Assembly: GCF_019974135.1 (NCBI RefSeq)
Contig: NZ_AP025017.1
Span: 1,922,001-1,986,000 of the forward strand
DNA length: 64,000 nucleotides
DNA from: Actinomyces capricornis
Lineage (GTDB): Bacteria; Actinomycetota; Actinomycetes; Actinomycetales; Actinomycetaceae
Direction of reading: 5' to 3'
Within the stretch, counting starts at the first letter, position 1, and every line of letters begins with the position of its first letter. Below, piece by piece: positions 27,973 to 37,361 of the stretch. The notes under the pieces were generated by a model that ran no database searches, was not told the origin of the DNA, and saw only the letters and a program-made list of their open reading frames with translations. Made by a program: the position numbers and the translations under genes.

Positions 27973-28599
27973 CTAGTCCCGCATGAGGGCGCGGATGCGG
28001 GCCTCGCACTCGGCCAGGCCCACGGGCCGGCAGCCCTTGGCCGCCCACTGGGCGATGCGCCGGGGCTCCTCCAGGGACAGCCGCAGGCCCCGGGTGAGCA
28101 GGACATGCGGGGGCTTGCGATGGTGGGTCAGGTCCCGACGCAGGCGGAACCACCAGGTCTGCAGGCGCGGGCGCCTCAGGCATAGGGCATCGGCCAGCAC
28201 CCCGGCGGCCCGGCAGGGCTCCACCAGCTCGGCCGCGAAGACCCCCTCGGCGACGAGGACCGGGGCATCCTCGTCGATCCTGACCTCCCGCTGGTCGACG
28301 GCGGCGTTGTCCGGGATGGAGTAGACGGGCACCTGTGCGGCTCCGCCCCGGCACAGCTCCAGGATCGCCGCCAAGGCGGCCCGGTGGTCCCAGGCCGCCG
28401 GGTGGTCCCAGTCGATCTGCCCGGAGGGGTCATGGACGGGCTCGGGTCCCGACATCCCTCCGCCCACCAGTGGCATTCCCGGCTCGTGCCCGCCGCGGTA
28501 GAAGTCGTCCAGGGGCAGGCGCGGCGCCCCGAGGCGGCGCAGCAGCGAGGACTTGCCGGATCCGGAGGGGCCGGTCAGCAGGATGACGCGGGGACTCAC
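27973..28599 (-). CDS. uridine kinase-like P-loop NTPase
   Basis: 208 aa. N-terminal Walker [15 protein letters not shown], an LPLDDFYRGG motif and the WDHPAAWDHRAAL segment match the uridine kinase / nucleoside kinase group. VLVAEGVFAAELV follows as in Udk. The C-terminal half is Arg-rich (LRRDLTHHRKPPHVLLTRGLRLSLEEPRR). GTG start; TAGACT eight bases upstream suggests a leaderless mRNA. It is co-directional with, and 95 bp upstream of, the DivIVA-like gene. Substrate is uncertain. Confidence 0.8.
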   Translation of the reverse strand: MSPRVILLTGPSGSGKSSLLRRLGAPRLPLDDFYRGGHEPGMPLVGGGMSGPEPVHDPSGQIDWDHPAAWDHRAALAAILELCRGGAAQVPVYSIPDNAAVDQREVRIDEDAPVLVAEGVFAAELVEPCRAAGVLADALCLRRPRLQTWWFRLRRDLTHHRKPPHVLLTRGLRLSLEEPRRIAQWAAKGCRPVGLAECEARIRALMRD

Positions 28600-28655
28600 G
28601 GGCGCCCAGTCTATGGGACTGGCGCCGTCGATCGCACGGTCGATCGTGCCGGTGC

Positions 28656-28673
28656 CCGCCCCGCCCGGGGCGG
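28656..28673. terminator. GC hairpin after the POT transporter gene
   Basis: CCGCCCCG (28656-28663) pairs with CGGGGCGG (28666-28673), eight bases beyond the POT stop codon on the minus strand. Short loop; likely terminator. Confidence 0.4.
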
Positions 28674-28680
28674 TCCGGTC

Positions 28681-30288
28681 TCAGTCCCGGCCGCGGGCGC
28701 CCTCGATGTCGGCCATGTGGCTCTTGGTCCAGGGGCTCACGGCGTAGAGGGCCACGGAGACCACGATGGTGATCGCACCCAGCCAGTAGTAGAAGGTCGC
28801 ATCCGAGACCCCGCCGGTGCGCTCGATGACGACGGCGGCGATGCCCTGCCCGGTCGCCGAGGTCAGCAGCCACAGCGCCATGGCCTGGGAGGCGAAGGAC
28901 TTGGGCGCCAGCGCCGTGGTCACCGACAGCCCCACGGGGGACAGGAAGAGCTCGCCCACGGTCTGGAAGGCGAAGACGGCGGCCAGGAACCACCAGGGCG
29001 CCAGGAGCCCGGTGTCAGCACCGGGCCACCACTGGAACCCGGCCCCCATGATGAGGGCCGAGACGCCGATGATGAGCACGGCGGTGGCGAACTTGACCGC
29101 TGTGGAGGGGAACCTGCCGGCGCGGCGGGTGAAGAGCAGCCCCAGCACCGGGGCGAGCAGGACGACGACGGCCGGGTTGACCGACTGGTAGGTCTCGGGG
29201 GAGATCACCCACCCCAGGAGGGGGATCCGCCCGTCGGTGTTGGACTCGGCGAAGGTGGCCATCTTGCCCGAGGCCTGCTCGAAGATCATCCAGAACAGGA
29301 CGGCGCCGGCCCACAGGGGGATGTAGGCGCGCAGGTGCCCGCGCTCATGCGCCGTGACCTTCTTGGAGCGGAACATGACCACGAAGTAGGCGATCGAGGA
29401 GCCTGCGGCCACGAGGAACAGGGTGTAGGCGATCGCGGAGGACATCTCGCCGGTGACGGTGGTCAGGAGGGCCAGGAGCGCGGCGAAGCCCACGACGGCG
29501 GCCAGGGACCCCAGCAGCAGCCGCTGCCTCTCCTGGCCCTGCAGCGGGTTGGGGATGTTGAAGGCGAAGGCCGACAGGCGGCTGCGCCCGTAGAAGAAGG
29601 CCACCAGGGCCAGGGCCATCCCCACCGCCGCGGCCGCGAAGCCGGCGTGGTAGCCGTAGTGGGCCTTGAGCCAGCCGGTGACCAGCGGGGAGAAGAAGGA
29701 GCCCACATTGACCGACATGTAGAACAGTTGGAAGCCCGCGTCCCGCCGGGGGTCGTCGTCATCGTAGAGCCCGCCCACGATGGTGGACAGGTTGGGCTTG
29801 ATGAAGCCGGTCCCCACAGCCACGCACACGATACCGGCCCAGGCCAGGGGGCCCAGGGGGATCGCCAGGAGCAGGTGGCCGGTCATGATGATCAGGCCAC
29901 CGTAGAGGGTGGAGGGCCAGGGGCCGATGATGCGGTCGGCGAAGATCGCCCCGGGGATCGCCAGCAGATAGACCGCCGCGCCGTAGGCGGCCAGGATCAC
30001 CTGCCCGGTGTTCTGGTCGGTGCCCAGTCCGCCGTTGGCCACCGTATCGGTGATGAAGTAGAGCAGGATGGCGCGCATCCCGTAGTAGGAGAAGCGCTCC
30101 CACATCTCCACATTGAGCATCCAGGGCAGCCCCCGGGGGTGCCCGAAGAGCCCGCGGTCCTCCCGGGAGGGCGAGGTGCGCAGCGTCGGCGGCAGCCAGC
30201 GCGAGACGGCGGCCGGCGGGCCCGCGGTGGGCTCCGAGGCCTCGGGGGCCTGGCCGTGCTCTGATGGTGTTGGGGTGCGATGAGACAT
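28681..30288 (-). CDS. proton-dependent oligopeptide transporter (POT/PTR2 family)
   Basis: Imports di- and tripeptides with protons. 535 aa, about 14 transmembrane segments. Diagnostic N-terminal block MLNVEMWERFSYYGMRAILLYFITDTV and the PTR2 segment FQLFYMSVNVGSFFSPLVTGWL are present. The cytosolic N-tail of about 55 residues is Ser/Pro/Glu-rich. GGAGGAGA lies six bases before the ATG. An 18-bp tandem repeat sits 37 bp upstream. Most similar in layout to DtpT-like permeases. Confidence 0.92.
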   Translation of the reverse strand: MSHRTPTPSEHGQAPEASEPTAGPPAAVSRWLPPTLRTSPSREDRGLFGHPRGLPWMLNVEMWERFSYYGMRAILLYFITDTVANGGLGTDQNTGQVILAAYGAAVYLLAIPGAIFADRIIGPWPSTLYGGLIIMTGHLLLAIPLGPLAWAGIVCVAVGTGFIKPNLSTIVGGLYDDDDPRRDAGFQLFYMSVNVGSFFSPLVTGWLKAHYGYHAGFAAAAVGMALALVAFFYGRSRLSAFAFNIPNPLQGQERQRLLLGSLAAVVGFAALLALLTTVTGEMSSAIAYTLFLVAAGSSIAYFVVMFRSKKVTAHERGHLRAYIPLWAGAVLFWMIFEQASGKMATFAESNTDGRIPLLGWVISPETYQSVNPAVVVLLAPVLGLLFTRRAGRFPSTAVKFATAVLIIGVSALIMGAGFQWWPGADTGLLAPWWFLAAVFAFQTVGELFLSPVGLSVTTALAPKSFASQAMALWLLTSATGQGIAAVVIERTGGVSDATFYYWLGAITIVVSVALYAVSPWTKSHMADIEGARGRD

Positions 30289-30324
30289 GGGGGCTCTCCT
30301 CCAGCCGATGGGTGCGCCGCGGCC

Positions 30325-30396
30325 GGGCGCGGCGCCGGGGCCGGGCGCGGCGCCGGGGCCGGGCGCGGCGCCGGGGCCGGGCGCGGCGCCGGGGCC
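30325..30396. repeat. 18-bp tandem repeat, four units, upstream of the POT gene
   Basis: Four perfect head-to-tail copies of an 18-base unit (GGGCGCGGCGCCGGGGCC), each containing the palindrome GGCGCC, lie 37-108 bp before the POT start codon. The tract is fully G+C. Unit number could vary by slippage and change spacing in the 5' region. Confidence 0.85.
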
Positions 30397-30541
30397 GGCC
30401 GCGGGGCGGTGGCCGCGGCGGCGGGGTCAACGCTACGAGGTCGGGGTGCGTTGACGTCGGGGAATGGGACGGCCGGCGCCCCGGGCCTCATCAGTCCTGG
30501 GCACCCGCCGTCCCCTTCCTGCGTGCAGCGGTGCGCGGCCG

Positions 30542-31807
30542 TCAGCCGACCTGGGCGGCGGCCTCGCGCACCTGGGGGCGCACCGGCACCAGGCGGGTGA
30601 GCTGGGTGACGTGGCGCGGCTCGAGCTCCTCGATGCTGGCCACTCCCAGGAGCTTCATGGTGCGCACGATCTCATCGGAGAGGATCTCGATGGTGCGGTC
30701 CACCCCGCGGCGGCCACCGGCCATGAGGCCGTAGAGGTAGGCCCGGCCGATGAGGGAGAACTTCGCCCCCAGGGCGGTGGCCGCCACGATGTCGGCACCG
30801 TTCATGATGCCGGTGTCCACCATGATCGTGGCGTCCTTGCCGACCTCGCGCACCACCGCGGGCAGGAGGTGGAAGGGGATGGGGGCGCGGTCGAGCTGGC
30901 GCCCGCCGTGGTTGGACAGCAGGATGCCGTCCACCCCCAGGTCGATGAGCCGCACGGCGTCGGGCACGTTCTGGACCCCCTTGATGACGATCTTGCCCGG
31001 CCACATCTCCCGGATGATCCGCAGGTCCTCGTCGCTGATGGTGGGATCCATGGCCGAGTCCAGCAGCTCGCCCACCGTGCCGCCGGTGGACTGCAGGGAG
31101 GCGAACTCCAGCTTGGGGGTGGTCAGGAAGTCGAACCACCACCAGGGCCGCGGGATGGCGTTGAGCACGGTGCCCGGGGTGATCTGGGGCGGGATGGAGA
31201 AGCCGTTGCGCTTGTCGCGCAGGCGGGCCCCGGCCACCGGGGTGTCCACGGTGAACATGAGGGTGTCGAAGCCCGCGGCCGCGGCCCGCTCCACCAGCCC
31301 GTAGGAGATCTCCCGCTTGCGCATGACGTAGAGCTGGAACCAGCAGCGCCCGTGGGGGTTGGCGGCGCGCACGTCCTCGATGGAGGTGGTCCCCAGGGTG
31401 GACAGGGTGAAGGGGATGCCGGCGGCGCCCGCGGCCCCCGCGCCGGCGACCTCGCCCTCGGTCTGCATGAGGCGGGTGAAGCCGGTGGGGGCGATGCCGA
31501 AGGGCATGGCCGAGGGTCCGCCCAGGATCTGGCAGGAGGTGTCGACGTCGATGGCCGGGCGCAGGATGTCGGGGTGGAACTCGATGTCGTGGAAGGCGCG
31601 GCGCGCCCGGCGCAGGGAGACCTCGCCCTCAGCGGCGCCGTCGGTGTAGTCGAAGGCGGCGGCGGGGGTGCGGCGCTTGGCGATCCGGCGCAGGTCCCAT
31701 ATGGTCAGCGCGGAGTCCAGGCGGCGGCGTACGGGATCGAGCTGGGGCCTCTTGAACTGGAGCAGCTCGAAGATCTCGCTGGGGTTGGGCATCTGACGCT
31801 TGACCAT
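30542..31807 (-). CDS. lldD: FMN-dependent L-lactate dehydrogenase (LldD type)
   Basis: Alpha-hydroxy-acid dehydrogenase, most likely oxidising L-lactate to pyruvate at the membrane. 421 aa, normal length. FMN-binding [10 protein letters not shown], the catalytic-His segment [12 protein letters not shown], and the [21 protein letters not shown] block are clear. GAGG lies five bases before the ATG. Genes for the alternative LutABC route and a lactate permease lie directly upstream on the same strand, which supports lactate as substrate over glycolate or mandelate. A promoter is visible at 31917-31946. Confidence 0.9.
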   Translation of the reverse strand: MVKRQMPNPSEIFELLQFKRPQLDPVRRRLDSALTIWDLRRIAKRRTPAAAFDYTDGAAEGEVSLRRARRAFHDIEFHPDILRPAIDVDTSCQILGGPSAMPFGIAPTGFTRLMQTEGEVAGAGAAGAAGIPFTLSTLGTTSIEDVRAANPHGRCWFQLYVMRKREISYGLVERAAAAGFDTLMFTVDTPVAGARLRDKRNGFSIPPQITPGTVLNAIPRPWWWFDFLTTPKLEFASLQSTGGTVGELLDSAMDPTISDEDLRIIREMWPGKIVIKGVQNVPDAVRLIDLGVDGILLSNHGGRQLDRAPIPFHLLPAVVREVGKDATIMVDTGIMNGADIVAATALGAKFSLIGRAYLYGLMAGGRRGVDRTIEILSDEIVRTMKLLGVASIEELEPRHVTQLTRLVPVRPQVREAAAQVG

Positions 31808-31916
31808 GAAAACCTCGACGGTGAGATGACGGTGTGAGCCCGCGGAGCGGGGCCCGTGCCGGGCATCTGCGCCGAACTCGGCGGAGCAGATCTATTGCCC
31901 GGCCAGGACGCTCATC

Positions 31917-31946
31917 ATCCTATGGGACATAAGTCATGGTAGGCAA
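31917..31946 (-). promoter_or_regulatory. promoter of lldD
   Basis: On the minus strand TTGCCT (31946-31941) and TAGGAT (31922-31917) are 18 bases apart. Predicted start near 31910 gives a leader of about 100 nt before lldD. Confidence 0.5.
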
Positions 31947-32020
31947 GGTGACCCTAATGGCTGGAGCCGGAGGGTGTTTGAGCATGTCAGAGGCGCTTCG
32001 GGCGGGTCCTGACCGTCCGT

Positions 32021-32041
32021 CCCCCCCCCCCCCCCCCCCCC
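32021..32041. repeat. homopolymer run of 21 C
   Basis: Uninterrupted C run (G on the transcribed lldD-sense strand) 14 bp past the lutC stop codon and 75 bp upstream of the lldD -35 box. Such runs slip during replication and often vary in length. Confidence 0.9.
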
Positions 32042-32055
32042 GGCCCGGGACCGGG

Positions 32056-32706
32056 TCAATGGGCGATGATCACGCCCAGGTTGCGCGGCCCATGCACGCC
32101 GTTGACGCGCACGAGCTCAATATCGCTGGTGGCTGAGGGCCCCGAGATCCAGGTCATGGGCCGGGTCGGGTGCTGTCCCATGACGTCGACGGCCTGGGGG
32201 ACCGTGGGCACCACCGAGGCGCGCTCCAGGACCACCACGTGCCTGTCGGGCACCAGGCTGATGGCCCGCCGCCCCTGGTCGGGCTCGCCATCGAGCACGA
32301 TGGTCCCCGAGATCGAGATCCCCAGGCGCGAGCAGGTGAGCACCGCGTCGGCCTCATCGAGTCGCAGGGTGGCGATGGGCTCCTCCCGGGAGTCCTCCCA
32401 CAGCTCGCGCCCGGAGCGGGCGGCGGCCGCCTTGTAGTCCTCGGGCAGCCCGGCGGGCACGACGACGATGCGGGCCGGGCCCAGCAGCTCGTCGATGGCG
32501 TCGAGCACCTCGTCGCGGGTGGGGGCCAGGGCGACGTGGGCCGAGTAGTCCTCGAGCGTGTCGACCATCTCCTCGATCACCGGCTGCGAGCCCGCCGGAT
32601 CGGAGCCCTGGCGCACGTAGTCGCGGGGGACCGGGCGCACCGGCTCGGACTGGGACCGGGAGATCGCGTCGCGGGCGCGGGCCAGGATCGCGGTCTTGGC
32701 ATCCAT
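32056..32706 (-). CDS. lutC: lactate utilization protein C (LUD domain)
   Basis: Third subunit of the LutABC iron-sulfur lactate oxidase complex. 216 aa starting at ATG 32706, which overlaps the lutB stop (TGATG). Contains the LUD/DUF162 fold with the TCSRLGISISGTIVLDG and DRHVVVLERASVVPTVPQAV segments. Last gene of lutABC, followed by the C21 tract. Confidence 0.9.
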   Translation of the reverse strand: MDAKTAILARARDAISRSQSEPVRPVPRDYVRQGSDPAGSQPVIEEMVDTLEDYSAHVALAPTRDEVLDAIDELLGPARIVVVPAGLPEDYKAAAARSGRELWEDSREEPIATLRLDEADAVLTCSRLGISISGTIVLDGEPDQGRRAISLVPDRHVVVLERASVVPTVPQAVDVMGQHPTRPMTWISGPSATSDIELVRVNGVHGPRNLGVIIAH

Positions 32707-34436
32707 CAGATCTCCTCCTGGCTCGTCTTCTTGCTGCTGACCGCTGCCGGGGGCGGTGGGGGAGCGATGGCCTCGGGCGGGGCGGTGCCGCCGCCACGCG
32801 CGTCCAGCACGGCCGGGGCCGGCTCCCCGTCGTCGACGGCGCTGCCCGCGGGGGCCGGGGCGGCCCCCGGCGGTGGATCGGTGGGCAGGGCGCCGTGCGC
32901 CCCACCCGCCGTCGCGGCCTGAGACCGCATCGGCGTCGCCCCCTGGGGGTGGGTGCGGCGCCACCACTGGCGGAAGGTCTCACCGGGGGCCACGGGCAGG
33001 TCGCGGGCGCCGGTCCACAGGGAGGCAGGGAAGGGCAGGGCCCCGATGCGCCCGTCCTGGCCGCCCAGGAGCGCCGAGGCCTTGACCGCCTCGGAGGCCG
33101 CCGACCACAGGGCGGAGCTGGACATCACCGGGGCCGAGGCGCTCATGCCCACGTCCCAGATGTCCGGCAGCAGTCGCCGCTTGGCATCCACGGAGCGGGC
33201 CCGCAGATGGATGAGGATCGTGGGGATGTCGATCTTGACCGGGCAGACCTCCCCGCAGGCCCCGCACAGGGAGGAGGCGAAGGGCAGGGTGTGGACGGGG
33301 TCGTCGTCGTCCAGGCCCTGGGTGAGCTGGGGGGTGAGGATCGAGCCGATCGGCCCGGGGTAGACCGAGCCGTAGGCGTGGCCGCCGGTGTGCTGGTAGA
33401 CGGGGCAGATGTTCATGCACGAGCCGCAGCGGATGCAGGCCAGTGCCGTGCGGCCCACGGGGTCGGCCAGGGTCTTGGTGCGCCCGTTGTCCATGAGCAC
33501 CACGTGGAACTCCTGGGGGCCGTCCCCGGGCGTGACCCCCGTCCACAGCGAGGTGTAGGGGTTCATCCGCTCGCCGGTGGCCGAGCGCGGCAGGAGCTGG
33601 GTGAAGACCTCCAGGTCCTGGAAGCGCGGCACCAGCTTCTCGATGCCCATGAGGGTGATGAGGGTCTGGGGCAGGGTCAGGCACATGCGGCCGTTGCCCT
33701 CGGACTCCACGATGGAGACCGTGCCGGTCTCGGCCACGCCCATATTGGTGCCCGAGACGGCCACCGAGGCGCGCAGGAACTTGTTGCGCAGGTAGGTCCG
33801 GGCGGCGGCGGTCAGCTCCTGGGGGTTGTCGGACAGGTCCTGGGGGGCGCCCTCCATCCGGTCCAGGAAGATGCCCCGCACCTCGGAGCGGTTGCGGTGG
33901 ATGGCCGGCACCACGATGTGGGAGGGCATGTCGTCGGCCAGCTGGACGATCATCTCGGCCAGATCCGTCTCATGGGCGGTGATGCCCTGCTCGGCCAGGT
34001 ACTCGTTGAGATTGGTCTCCTGGGTGGCCATGGACTTGACCTTGACGACGTCGTCGACCCCCTTGGAGGCGATGATGCCGGCCACGATCCGGTTGGCCTC
34101 GGCGGCGTCGCGCGCCCAGTGGACGATCCCGCCCCGGGCGGTGACATTGGCCTCGAACTGCTCGAGCAGCTCGGGCAGGCGCGAGGCCACCTCGAACTTC
34201 ACGGCCTCGGCCGCATTGCGCAGCTCCTCCCAGTCGGGCATCTCGGCCACGCGCTGGGCGCGCTTGGAGCGGATGGTGCGCGTGGCGTGGCCCAGGTTGC
34301 GGCGCATCTGGGTGTTGGCCAGGGTCCTGTGCGCGCCCTCGGGGAAGGTCGGGCCCCAGCGCAGGGTGTCGGCGGGCTGGGCGATATCGGTGCGCCAGCC
34401 CCCGGTACCGGGCATTCCCAGGAAGACCTGTGTCAT
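32706..34436 (-). CDS. lutB: lactate utilization iron-sulfur protein B
   Basis: Electron-transfer subunit of LutABC. 576 aa: N-terminal LUD domain (about 60-310, with SGTNMGVAETGTVSIVESEGNGRM), then two 4Fe-4S motifs, CIRCGSCMNICP and CGACGEVCP. About 90 C-terminal residues are Pro/Ala-rich and beyond the normal LutB length of about 475. The ATG at 34436 overlaps lutA's stop by four bases (ATGA); the frame is open further upstream inside lutA but without a start signal. Confidence 0.93.
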   Translation of the reverse strand: MTQVFLGMPGTGGWRTDIAQPADTLRWGPTFPEGAHRTLANTQMRRNLGHATRTIRSKRAQRVAEMPDWEELRNAAEAVKFEVASRLPELLEQFEANVTARGGIVHWARDAAEANRIVAGIIASKGVDDVVKVKSMATQETNLNEYLAEQGITAHETDLAEMIVQLADDMPSHIVVPAIHRNRSEVRGIFLDRMEGAPQDLSDNPQELTAAARTYLRNKFLRASVAVSGTNMGVAETGTVSIVESEGNGRMCLTLPQTLITLMGIEKLVPRFQDLEVFTQLLPRSATGERMNPYTSLWTGVTPGDGPQEFHVVLMDNGRTKTLADPVGRTALACIRCGSCMNICPVYQHTGGHAYGSVYPGPIGSILTPQLTQGLDDDDPVHTLPFASSLCGACGEVCPVKIDIPTILIHLRARSVDAKRRLLPDIWDVGMSASAPVMSSSALWSAASEAVKASALLGGQDGRIGALPFPASLWTGARDLPVAPGETFRQWWRRTHPQGATPMRSQAATAGGAHGALPTDPPPGAAPAPAGSAVDDGEPAPAVLDARGGGTAPPEAIAPPPPPAAVSSKKTSQEEI

Positions 34437-35248
34437 CGTGCCGCCTCCTCGGTGCTGGCCTGGACGTGCTGGGGGGCGAAGGAGATATTGCCCTCGAAGG
34501 GGGCCTGCTTGGTGGAGGCCAGGATCTCGGCCAGGTGCATGATCCGCACCCCCGACTGCACGCGCGACAGGCCCCCGCCGATGTGCATGAGGCAGGAGTA
34601 GTCGCCGGCGCACAGCACCTCGGCGCGGGTGGAGATGATGGCGCTCATCTTGTCGGCCAGCATGGCGGTGGAGGTCTCGGAGTTCTTCATCGAGAAGGTG
34701 CCGCCGAAGCCGCAGCAGATGTCGGCGTCGGGCAGGTCGATGAGGCTCAGGCCCTCCACGGCCCGCAGCAGCGCCTGGGGCCGGTCCCCGACCTTGGCCA
34801 CCCGCAGGGAGTGGCAGGTGGAGTGGTAGGTGACGGTGTGGGGGAAGTAGGCGCCGACGTCGACCACCCCCAGGACGTCGACGAGCAGCTCGGACAGGTC
34901 GTAGGTGTGGGCCGAGATCTGCTCGACCCGCGTGGCCAGGGCGGTATCGCCCACATGCTCGGCCACCAGCCGCTGCTCATGGCGCGCCGCCCCGGTGCAC
35001 GAGCCCGAGGGGATGACGATGGCGTCCCACTGGCCGTCCAGGACGGGGGAGAAGGTCTCCACATGGTTGCGGATGACGCGGGCGGCCTGCTTGAAGTAGC
35101 CGGTATTGGCGTGCATCTGGCCGCAGCAGACCTGGCCGGGCGGGAAGTGGACCTCATGGCCCAGTCGCTCCAGGAGCGAGACGGTGGCCTGGGCCGCCTG
35201 CGGGAACATGGTGTCAGCCAGGCAGGTCGCGAAGAGTGCGATGCGCAC
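34433..35248 (-). CDS. lutA: lactate utilization protein A (cysteine-rich)
   Basis: Heterodisulfide-reductase-like subunit of LutABC. 271 aa with two cysteine-rich CCG domains: VCCGQMHANTG and ICCGFGGTFSMKN, each preceded by a paired Cys (ATCLADT, STCHSLR). GTG start at 35248 with GGAGG six bases upstream. First gene of lutABC (order A-B-C). Confidence 0.93.
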   Translation of the reverse strand: MRIALFATCLADTMFPQAAQATVSLLERLGHEVHFPPGQVCCGQMHANTGYFKQAARVIRNHVETFSPVLDGQWDAIVIPSGSCTGAARHEQRLVAEHVGDTALATRVEQISAHTYDLSELLVDVLGVVDVGAYFPHTVTYHSTCHSLRVAKVGDRPQALLRAVEGLSLIDLPDADICCGFGGTFSMKNSETSTAMLADKMSAIISTRAEVLCAGDYSCLMHIGGGLSRVQSGVRIMHLAEILASTKQAPFEGNISFAPQHVQASTEEAAR

Positions 35249-35587
35249 GGTAGTCCTCCAGGATTCCTCCGGATGGGGGTGGTGATTCCTCCGACGGCCT
35301 CCACGGCGCAGGGGAGGGCATTGGTCGGTATCAAAGGCGCCTCGGGCAGCTCGATCTGCCGGGGCCGTGCTCCGCAGCCTATGCCCGCTCCTGCGCGACC
35401 CTGCCGCCCGGCCCGCCCGGGATCCTGTCGGCTGCCGGTGGCGGCACTGCCCACTGCCCGTCATCGCGCCGATCCGACGACGTCGCCGGCCACCTGCGCG
35501 CCGCGCCCGCCGGGCCGGTGAGGGGCGCGGCGGGCGCGTGAAATTGAGGCAGGCCGGAGTGCGGTTATGCGCTCGCCGCACTGTGCG
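35249..35587. other. lutA upstream region
   Basis: No gene. Must carry the lutABC promoter. I cannot place a convincing -35/-10 pair, although TTTGATACC on the minus strand near 35330 is the most AT-rich candidate. Right end abuts the lctP terminators. Confidence 0.4.
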
Positions 35588-35622
35588 GGCCGCTCGCCCC
35601 GACCGGTGCGGGGCGAGCGGCC
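35588..35622. terminator. hairpin terminator, distal of a tandem pair after lctP
   Basis: Arms 35588-35600 and 35610-35622 pair perfectly (13 bp) around a nine-base loop. Shares two bases with the proximal hairpin. Confidence 0.7.
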
Positions 35623-35656
35623 GGGGCGACGGCGCTGCTCGGCGCCGTCGCCCCGG
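35621..35656. terminator. hairpin terminator, proximal, after lctP
   Basis: Arms 35621-35635 and 35642-35656 pair perfectly (15 bp) around a six-base loop, ten bases beyond the lctP stop codon. With the adjacent hairpin it forms a tandem terminator separating lctP from lutABC. Confidence 0.75.
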
Positions 35657-35666
35657 GCGGACGCGC

Positions 35667-37361
35667 TCAGGCGGGCAGGAGGGCGCCCAGCCAGCCCTGG
35701 GAGGCGGCCAGCACCAGGGTGCACAGCGCCAGCAGCAGCCCCAGGGAGTAGGGGGCGACCTTGCGCAGGATGTCGGCCTCGGTGCCCGGGGCGTCCACCG
35801 CCGTGGAGGCGATGGCCAGGTTCTGGGGCGAGACGATCTTGCCCAGGCCCCCGCCGATCGTGTTGGCGGCCAGCAGGATGCGCGGGTCCAGGCCGGCTCC
35901 CTGGGCGGCGGTGGCCTGGAGGTTGGCGAACAGCGCTCCCGCGCTGGTGGCCGAGCCCGCCACCGCCGTGCCCAGCCAGCCCAGGACCGGGGACAGGAAG
36001 GCGTAGGCCGCCCCCGTGGTGGCCAGGGCCGCGCCGATGGCCGTGGTCTGCCCGGAGAAGTTCATGACATAGGCCAGGGCCATGACGCTGGCGATGGTCA
36101 CCACCGCCAGGCGCAGGGTGCGGAAGGTGCGCATGAGGGTGGCCGCGCTCAGCCGCAGGCTCATCTCGAAGCGCCCCGGCACCGAGCGCAGCGAGTAGAT
36201 GACGGTGACGATGAGGGCGGTCACCAGGATCCAGGTGCCCGGGTTGGACAGGGTCTGGAGGGTGTAGATGGCACTGGAGGAGGGCTTGCCCTCGGCGGTG
36301 AGCAGCTGCCCGTAGACGCCGGGCCACGTGATGGGCAGGTCGGTGGCCTTCAGGGCGGCGCTCAGGTCGAAGCCCAGGCTCCACAGCTTGGTCACCGCGA
36401 TGATGACCACCACCAGGACGTAGGGCAGCAGGGCCAGCACCACGCGCTCGCGGTCGGGGGCGTCGTCGTTGGACACCTGGGAGCGGTGCTCCTGGGGGGT
36501 GGTGGGGGTCCATACCAGCAGGAAGAGGTAGGAGGCGGTCAGGCCCAGCAGGGAGGCGAGTACCGCGGTGAGCTCGTAGGACAGCGAGGGGGTCAGGAAG
36601 TGGCCTGCGCCGGTGGCCAGGCCCGCCACGATGGCCAGGGGCCACAGTTGGCGCACGCCCCGCATGCCGTCGAGGATGAACAGGAGCACCAGGGGGATGA
36701 GGGCGCAGAAGATCCAGGTCAGGTGGCCCATGAAGGTGGCCACCACCACCGGCTCCTGGCCGCCGAGCCGGCCCGCGGTGGTCACCGGGATGGCGATGGC
36801 GCCGAAGCCCACATTGATGGCGTTGCCGACCATGACCACGGCGGCGGACCTGAGCTTGGGCAGGCCCAGGGCGGCCACCATGGCCGCTGCGATGGCCACC
36901 GGGGCGCCGAAGCCCGCCAGGCCCTCCAGCAGTCCGCAGAAGGAGAAGGCGACGATGAGCGCCTGGGCCCTCATGTCGCCCTTGCCGATGGTGTTGAACA
37001 CGGCCCGCAGGTCCGCCGAGCGCCCCGAGGCCTCGGTGAGGTTGTAGAGCCACACCGCGGCGATGATGATGTAGACGATCGGCACCAGGCCCATGGCCAC
37101 GCCCTGGGTGGCGCTCATTGCCGTCATGGCGACCGGCATGCCGAAGAAGGCGACGGCGATGATGCAGGCCAGGGCCAGGGAGATGAGCGAGCACCAGTGG
37201 GTGGCGACCTTGAACACGCCCATGAGCGCGAAGAAGGCTATGAGCGGGATCAGCCCCACGGCGGCGGTGAGGAAGACGCTGTCGCCCACGGCCGTCGTCG
37301 AGGGCGTGAAGGGCGCGAGGGGCGGGATGCTCATGGCGGGTAGGAGGAGGACAGACTCCAT
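35667..37361 (-). CDS. lctP: L-lactate permease
   Basis: Lactate/proton symporter of the LctP/LldP family. 564 aa, about 13 transmembrane segments. Typical stretches: LLEGLAGFGAPVAIAAAMVAALG, VGFGAIAIPVTTAG and GWLGTAVAGSATSAGALFANLQ. ATG 37361 is chosen because AGGAG lies seven bases upstream; the open frame continues 37 codons further without a start signal. Supplies substrate to the downstream lutABC and lldD products. Confidence 0.94.
   Translation of the reverse strand: MESVLLLPAMSIPPLAPFTPSTTAVGDSVFLTAAVGLIPLIAFFALMGVFKVATHWCSLISLALACIIAVAFFGMPVAMTAMSATQGVAMGLVPIVYIIIAAVWLYNLTEASGRSADLRAVFNTIGKGDMRAQALIVAFSFCGLLEGLAGFGAPVAIAAAMVAALGLPKLRSAAVVMVGNAINVGFGAIAIPVTTAGRLGGQEPVVVATFMGHLTWIFCALIPLVLLFILDGMRGVRQLWPLAIVAGLATGAGHFLTPSLSYELTAVLASLLGLTASYLFLLVWTPTTPQEHRSQVSNDDAPDRERVVLALLPYVLVVVIIAVTKLWSLGFDLSAALKATDLPITWPGVYGQLLTAEGKPSSSAIYTLQTLSNPGTWILVTALIVTVIYSLRSVPGRFEMSLRLSAATLMRTFRTLRLAVVTIASVMALAYVMNFSGQTTAIGAALATTGAAYAFLSPVLGWLGTAVAGSATSAGALFANLQATAAQGAGLDPRILLAANTIGGGLGKIVSPQNLAIASTAVDAPGTEADILRKVAPYSLGLLLALCTLVLAASQGWLGALLPA

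Noticed and set aside
30325..30396. CRISPR array
   Set aside because: Units are contiguous 18-bp tandem copies with no spacers, and no cas gene is in the window.
29997..30491. Small Pro/Arg/Ala-repeat protein upstream of the POT gene
   Set aside because: The RPAPAP repeat is just the 18-bp tandem DNA repeat read in one frame; it overlaps the POT gene out of frame and has no start signal.
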